Source of the DNA: Arthrobacter sp. GMC3
GTDB lineage: Bacteria; Actinomycetota; Actinomycetes; Actinomycetales; Micrococcaceae
Direction of reading: 5' to 3'
DNA length: 64,000 nt
Assembly (NCBI RefSeq): GCF_002929305.1
Contig: NZ_PJIO01000006.1
Coordinates: forward strand, 1-64,000
In this document: in pieces, positions 61,280-64,000 of the stretch
How the letters are laid out: each line of letters starts with the position of its first letter
How positions within the stretch are numbered: the stretch's first letter is position 1
Made by a program: the position numbers and the translations under genes
Notes under the pieces: generated by a model
Told to the model about the DNA's origin: nothing
Databases searched by the model: none
The model's input: the letters and a program-made list of their open reading frames with translations, nothing else

Positions 61280-62067
61280 GCCGTTCCTCCTGCCGACAGC
61301 AGTCCGCCATCGAGAGTCAAGGTTTGTCCGGTAACCCAGGACGAGTCATCGCAAGCCAAATAGGCGACGGCCCCGGCAACATCCTCCGGGGTGCCGAGTC
61401 TCGCAAGCGGATAGGTAGCCACCACTTCGGCTTCCTTCCCTTCGTAGAGTGCTCGGGCGAACTGCGTCTTCACCACAGCCGGTGCGACGGCGTTGACCCG
61501 AATGTCAGGGCCGAGTTCGACGGCCAGTGTGCGGGTGAGGTGGATGATGGCGGCCTTCGTGATGCCATACATTCCGATGCCTTCGGCGGGGACTATTCCC
61601 GTCACCGAGGCCACGTTGATGACCGAACCATGCCGTGCAGCGAACCCGAGAGCTTCATGCCGGTACGCTGCTTGGGTCCAGGCGAGCGTGCCGAGCAGGT
61701 TCACTTCGACGAGTTTGCGGGCACCTGTGAGGTCAAGGTCGATCAAGGGCCCGTAGACCGGGTTGATCCCGGCGTTGTTGACCTGAATGTCCAGACTGCC
61801 ATACTCGCCGGCGATGGTGTCCATGACCTCGGCACGGTGCTCGGGGTCATCGCTTTTGCCCGCAACGCTGATGGCGCTCCCCTGTGGGAGCGACGCCATG
61901 GCGTCGGCGAGCCCGGCAGGCTTGCGGGCGGTGATGCAGACCCGCGCGCCTTCGGCGACGAGCCGTTGGGCGATGGCGAGGCCGATGCCACGGCTGGCAC
62001 CGGTAATCAGGGCGGTCTTGCCGGCCAGGCGGTGAGCGTTGACGGCGTTGTCGTTGTTCATAGGCAT
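61276..62067 (-). CDS. Short-chain dehydrogenase/reductase
   Basis: A 263-residue classical SDR starting at ATG 62067 (or 62061): NAD(P)-binding TGASRGIGLA, NNAG in VNNAGINPVYG, catalytic Ser in VINVASVTG and Tyr-x-x-x-Lys in MYGITKAA. GLDGGLL-like end (TLTLDGGLLSAGG) is typical. First gene of the SDR-ACAD-APH operon; the analogous LvaD reduces a 4-oxoacyl-CoA to the 4-hydroxy form. Confidence 0.92.
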   Translation of the reverse strand: MPMNNDNAVNAHRLAGKTALITGASRGIGLAIAQRLVAEGARVCITARKPAGLADAMASLPQGSAISVAGKSDDPEHRAEVMDTIAGEYGSLDIQVNNAGINPVYGPLIDLDLTGARKLVEVNLLGTLAWTQAAYRHEALGFAARHGSVINVASVTGIVPAEGIGMYGITKAAIIHLTRTLAVELGPDIRVNAVAPAVVKTQFARALYEGKEAEVVATYPLARLGTPEDVAGAVAYLACDDSSWVTGQTLTLDGGLLSAGGTA

Positions 62068-62080
62068 CCAGAATCATCAA

Positions 62081-62098
62081 ACCGAGCGAGCGCTCGGT
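62081..62098. promoter_or_regulatory. 18-nt operator between the SDR operon and tetR
   Basis: ACCGAGCGAGCGCTCGGT is an exact 8-2-8 inverted repeat, 14 nt upstream of the SDR start and 86 nt before the TetR start. ACCGAnCG-type dyads are frequent TetR sites in Actinobacteria. It should let the TetR protein repress the operon and possibly itself. Confidence 0.75.
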
Positions 62099-62183
62099 AC
62101 AAGCTAGTCTGTAGTGGCATACTCAAGGTGTCAAGGGAATTTTTGCGTACATTATTCGATTCAACAGGCACGGAGGACTAGCA

Positions 62184-62858
62184 ATGGGTGTCGAGCTCCC
62201 CGCACCGCCCAACTGGCGTGACTTCGACGACGAGGCGCTGCCGCCACTGCTCCGGTCAGCCGTGGAAACTTTCGTGACGCACGGATACCATGGCACCACT
62301 ACGCGCACTTTGGCGGCGGCTGCCGGCATTTCAGTGCCAGGTCTTTACCATCATTTCCCGTCGAAACAGGCCATCATCGTCGCCATCATGGACTACGCGA
62401 TGGATGACCTCTGGCGCCGCAGCCTCCGTGCACAGGCAGAGGCGGGGAACGACGTGGGGCAGCAGCTTGATCTGCACATCGAATGCCTGGCCCTGTTCCA
62501 CGCCCATCGGAAAGACCTCGCATTTCTAGCCGCAACCGAGCTCCGCAGCCTCGACGCTGTGCCACGCGCCAGGCATATCGCGGCCCGTGACCGCCAAGAG
62601 GGCCTGCTCGTGGAAATTCTGCGCGACGGCGATGCGCAGAGATATTTTCACACGGGCGACCCCCGGCAAGTAGCTCGCGCTCTCATCACCATGAACACCG
62701 GGATCTCCCAGTGGTTTGATGCCAACGGACTGCTCTCCGCCTCCGCTATTGCAGAGGACTATGTGAGCTATGCACAACGGATCGTCTGCACCACCCCACA
62801 CAATACGGAAATCCAGGGACTTGAGGCACCTCGCGGAGTGAACTCTGTCAGTCCTTAG
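62184..62858 (+). CDS. TetR-family regulator of the SDR-ACAD-APH operon
   Basis: A 224-residue regulator with SD GGAGG. Helix-turn-helix: RSAVETFVTHGYHGTTTRTLAAAAGISVPGLYHHFPSKQAIIVAIMDYAMDDLWRR. The C-terminal domain (LHIECLALFHAHRKDLAFLAATELRSL) is like those of KstR2- and FadR-like TetR proteins that bind acyl-CoA. It faces the operon across the 18-nt operator and very likely senses a CoA intermediate. Confidence 0.9.
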   Translation: MGVELPAPPNWRDFDDEALPPLLRSAVETFVTHGYHGTTTRTLAAAAGISVPGLYHHFPSKQAIIVAIMDYAMDDLWRRSLRAQAEAGNDVGQQLDLHIECLALFHAHRKDLAFLAATELRSLDAVPRARHIAARDRQEGLLVEILRDGDAQRYFHTGDPRQVARALITMNTGISQWFDANGLLSASAIAEDYVSYAQRIVCTTPHNTEIQGLEAPRGVNSVSP

Positions 62859-62862
62859 ATGT

Positions 62863-62890
62863 GGAAACCTCCTGTCGCCAGGAGGTTTCC
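62863..62890. terminator. Hairpin 1 between convergent genes
   Basis: GGAAACCTCCTG and CAGGAGGTTTCC form a perfect 12-bp stem with loop TCGC. It lies four bases after the TetR stop. There is no T-run, as often in Actinobacteria. Confidence 0.75.
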
Positions 62891-62891
62891 A

Positions 62892-62915
62892 GGGTGACCC
62901 TCCCCAGGGTCACCC
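62892..62915. terminator. Hairpin 2 between convergent genes
   Basis: GGGTGACCCT and AGGGTCACCC form a perfect 10-bp stem with loop CCCC, directly following hairpin 1. The left arm is itself nearly palindromic. The tandem arrangement probably ends transcription from both sides. Confidence 0.75.
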
Positions 62916-62936
62916 GCCTTGCATCTACTGCCTAGC

Positions 62937-64000
62937 TTAGGAAGCCTCTTCGATTGCTTCGTCCAAGTCCCAGGCCGGGCGTGGAACAGATTCAATCAAA
63001 TGCCGCGTGTAGTCGTGGCGAGGCTGCGTCAGAAGCTCAAGTGTCTTGCCGTGTTCGACAATTTCCCCCTGCTTCATCACCACAGTCTCTTCACACACTC
63101 TGCGCACCACGGCAAGGTCGTGGGTAATAAAGAGCACGGTCAGCCCACGCTCCCGGCGAATATCCGCCACGACTTCCAGTACCTGCGCCTGGACCGATAC
63201 GTCCAGGGCGCTGGTTGCCTCGTCCATGACCAGAAGGTCAGGTTCAATGGCCAGCGCACGCGCGATTGCGACGCGCTGGCGTTGCCCACCAGAGAGCTTG
63301 CGAGGCCGTGCGTCCGCGTGCTTTTCCGTCAAGCCAACCTGATCGAGCAGTTCAATAACTTTCGCCCGAGAAGCTGTGGATGTCAGCTTGCTATGCAGGC
63401 GCAAGGCATCTTCAATGGACTTGCCCGCGGTGATGCGAGGGTCCAAGGAAAGGTAGGGGTCCTGGAACACCATCTGTACCGAACGCGCGTGCGCAAGCCG
63501 TTCCTGGCGTTTGCGCGGTGGCGCAGTACGTTCCTTGCCCGCAATCACGATCTCCCCGGCGTCGGCCGATTCCAGGCCAACGATGAGCCGGGCAAGCGTC
63601 GACTTTCCAGACCCCGACTCCCCCACAATTCCTAGCGCACCACCACGAGGAATCTCCAAGGAAACCTCCGAAACAGCCCGTACCGGGGTCTTTCCGCGAA
63701 TCGCATAGGACTTTGACAGCGACCGGACCACAAGAGCACCAGATGCGTCCTCGGGCTCGGCAGGAGCCAAGGGAACCAGCTCCGCGGGAACAGCTGCCTC
63801 CGCGTCACCGACAAGAATCGTGGGAGTCGCCGCGACCAACTTCTTGGTGTAGTCCGCTTGCGGATCGCTGAAAACTTCCCGTGCACTGCCTTGCTCCACG
63901 ACGCGCCCGGCACTCATCACGTAAACCCGATCACAGAGCGACGCCGCAAGGTTGAGGTCGTGCGTGATGAACAGCATGCCCATCCCCCGGCTCTTGCGCT
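62937..64000 (-). CDS. Double-domain ABC ATPase of a peptide-type importer, 5' end outside window
   Basis: The frame runs past the window end, so the N-terminal part is missing. Visible are the end of a first nucleotide-binding domain (GMGMLFITHDLNLAASLCDRVYVM and DYTKKLVAATP) and a complete second one: GESGSGKS, LSGGQRQRVAIARALAIEPDLLVMDEATSALDVS, LFITHDLAVVRRVCEE and DYTRHLIESVP. It is of the DppD-DppF fusion type, like the ATPase at 44.5 kb. Permease and binding-protein genes should lie beyond the window. Confidence 0.9.
   Translation of the reverse strand, partial: RKSRGMGMLFITHDLNLAASLCDRVYVMSAGRVVEQGSAREVFSDPQADYTKKLVAATPTILVGDAEAAVPAELVPLAPAEPEDASGALVVRSLSKSYAIRGKTPVRAVSEVSLEIPRGGALGIVGESGSGKSTLARLIVGLESADAGEIVIAGKERTAPPRKRQERLAHARSVQMVFQDPYLSLDPRITAGKSIEDALRLHSKLTSTASRAKVIELLDQVGLTEKHADARPRKLSGGQRQRVAIARALAIEPDLLVMDEATSALDVSVQAQVLEVVADIRRERGLTVLFITHDLAVVRRVCEETVVMKQGEIVEHGKTLELLTQPRHDYTRHLIESVPRPAWDLDEAIEEAS

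Overview
The window looks like a chromosomal segment of a high-GC actinobacterium, most likely Micrococcaceae and close to Arthrobacter. The reasons are GC-rich coding with frequent GTG starts, many ATGA/GTGA gene overlaps, several probably leaderless genes with a -10 box 6-7 nt before the start codon, an LAxTG-type wall anchor, paired crcB genes and an OhrR/Ohr pair. This assignment is an inference from gene content; no rRNA, tRNA or CRISPR array was seen.

Layout. 1-0.25 kb: tail of a serine recombinase, the only trace of a mobile element. 0.5-12.5 kb: a metabolic and stress mixture (metallo-beta-lactamase hydrolase, sarcosine-oxidase-like flavoenzyme, DedA protein, lipase-like hydrolase, UspA plus a two-subunit fluoride channel, urea transporter with a newly noticed 34-residue membrane peptide, papain-like peptidase, XRE-cupin regulator with divergent methyltransferase, MFS exporter with divergent HxlR regulator, PEP mutase-family enzyme). 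12.5-18.6 kb: a sulfur-scavenging locus made of a MetNIQ transporter split over two divergent operons, two FMN monooxygenases and a GNAT acetyltransferase. 18.7-24.5 kb: ArfB ribosome rescue factor, quinone reductase with divergent TetR, amino acid permease, PASTA lipoprotein, OhrR/Ohr. 24.5-30.7 kb: a complete urease operon ureABCEFGD ending in a nickel permease. 30.8-34.4 kb: an unrecognised gene apparently broken by an in-frame TGA, a DUF1684 protein, a MocR regulator and a VIT-family transporter.

34.4-37.8 kb holds a compact five-gene operon (Ser-rich membrane peptide, ApbE flavin transferase, ferric-reductase-like membrane cytochrome, NuoF-like flavoprotein, ferredoxin) that reads as an NADH-to-membrane electron transfer module but lacks a recognisable FMN-binding substrate for ApbE. 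38.1-39.5 kb is a glycine-rich, probably sortase-anchored surface protein. 39.7-46.1 kb has an ArsR/AHSA1 pair and a full oligopeptide/nickel-type ABC importer.

46.2-62.9 kb is the most striking region: a catabolic island with a double-HxlR regulator, nitronate monooxygenase, two CoA ligases, three different thiolases, a thioesterase, a PaaN-like aldehyde dehydrogenase, a carotenoid/stilbene-cleaving oxygenase, and an SDR-acyl-CoA dehydrogenase-aminoglycoside-phosphotransferase operon next to its own TetR gene and an 18-nt operator. The last three enzymes match the logic of the Lva/ACAD10-11 route for 4-oxo and 4-hydroxy acids (reduce, phosphorylate, eliminate). A 17-nt sequence repeated in two promoters ties the two ends of the upper part together. 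The hypothesis is a pathway that cleaves an alkene (apocarotenoid or phenylpropanoid-like), oxidises the aldehyde, activates it with CoA and degrades it by beta-oxidation including gamma-oxygenated intermediates. The window ends inside a second double-domain ABC ATPase.
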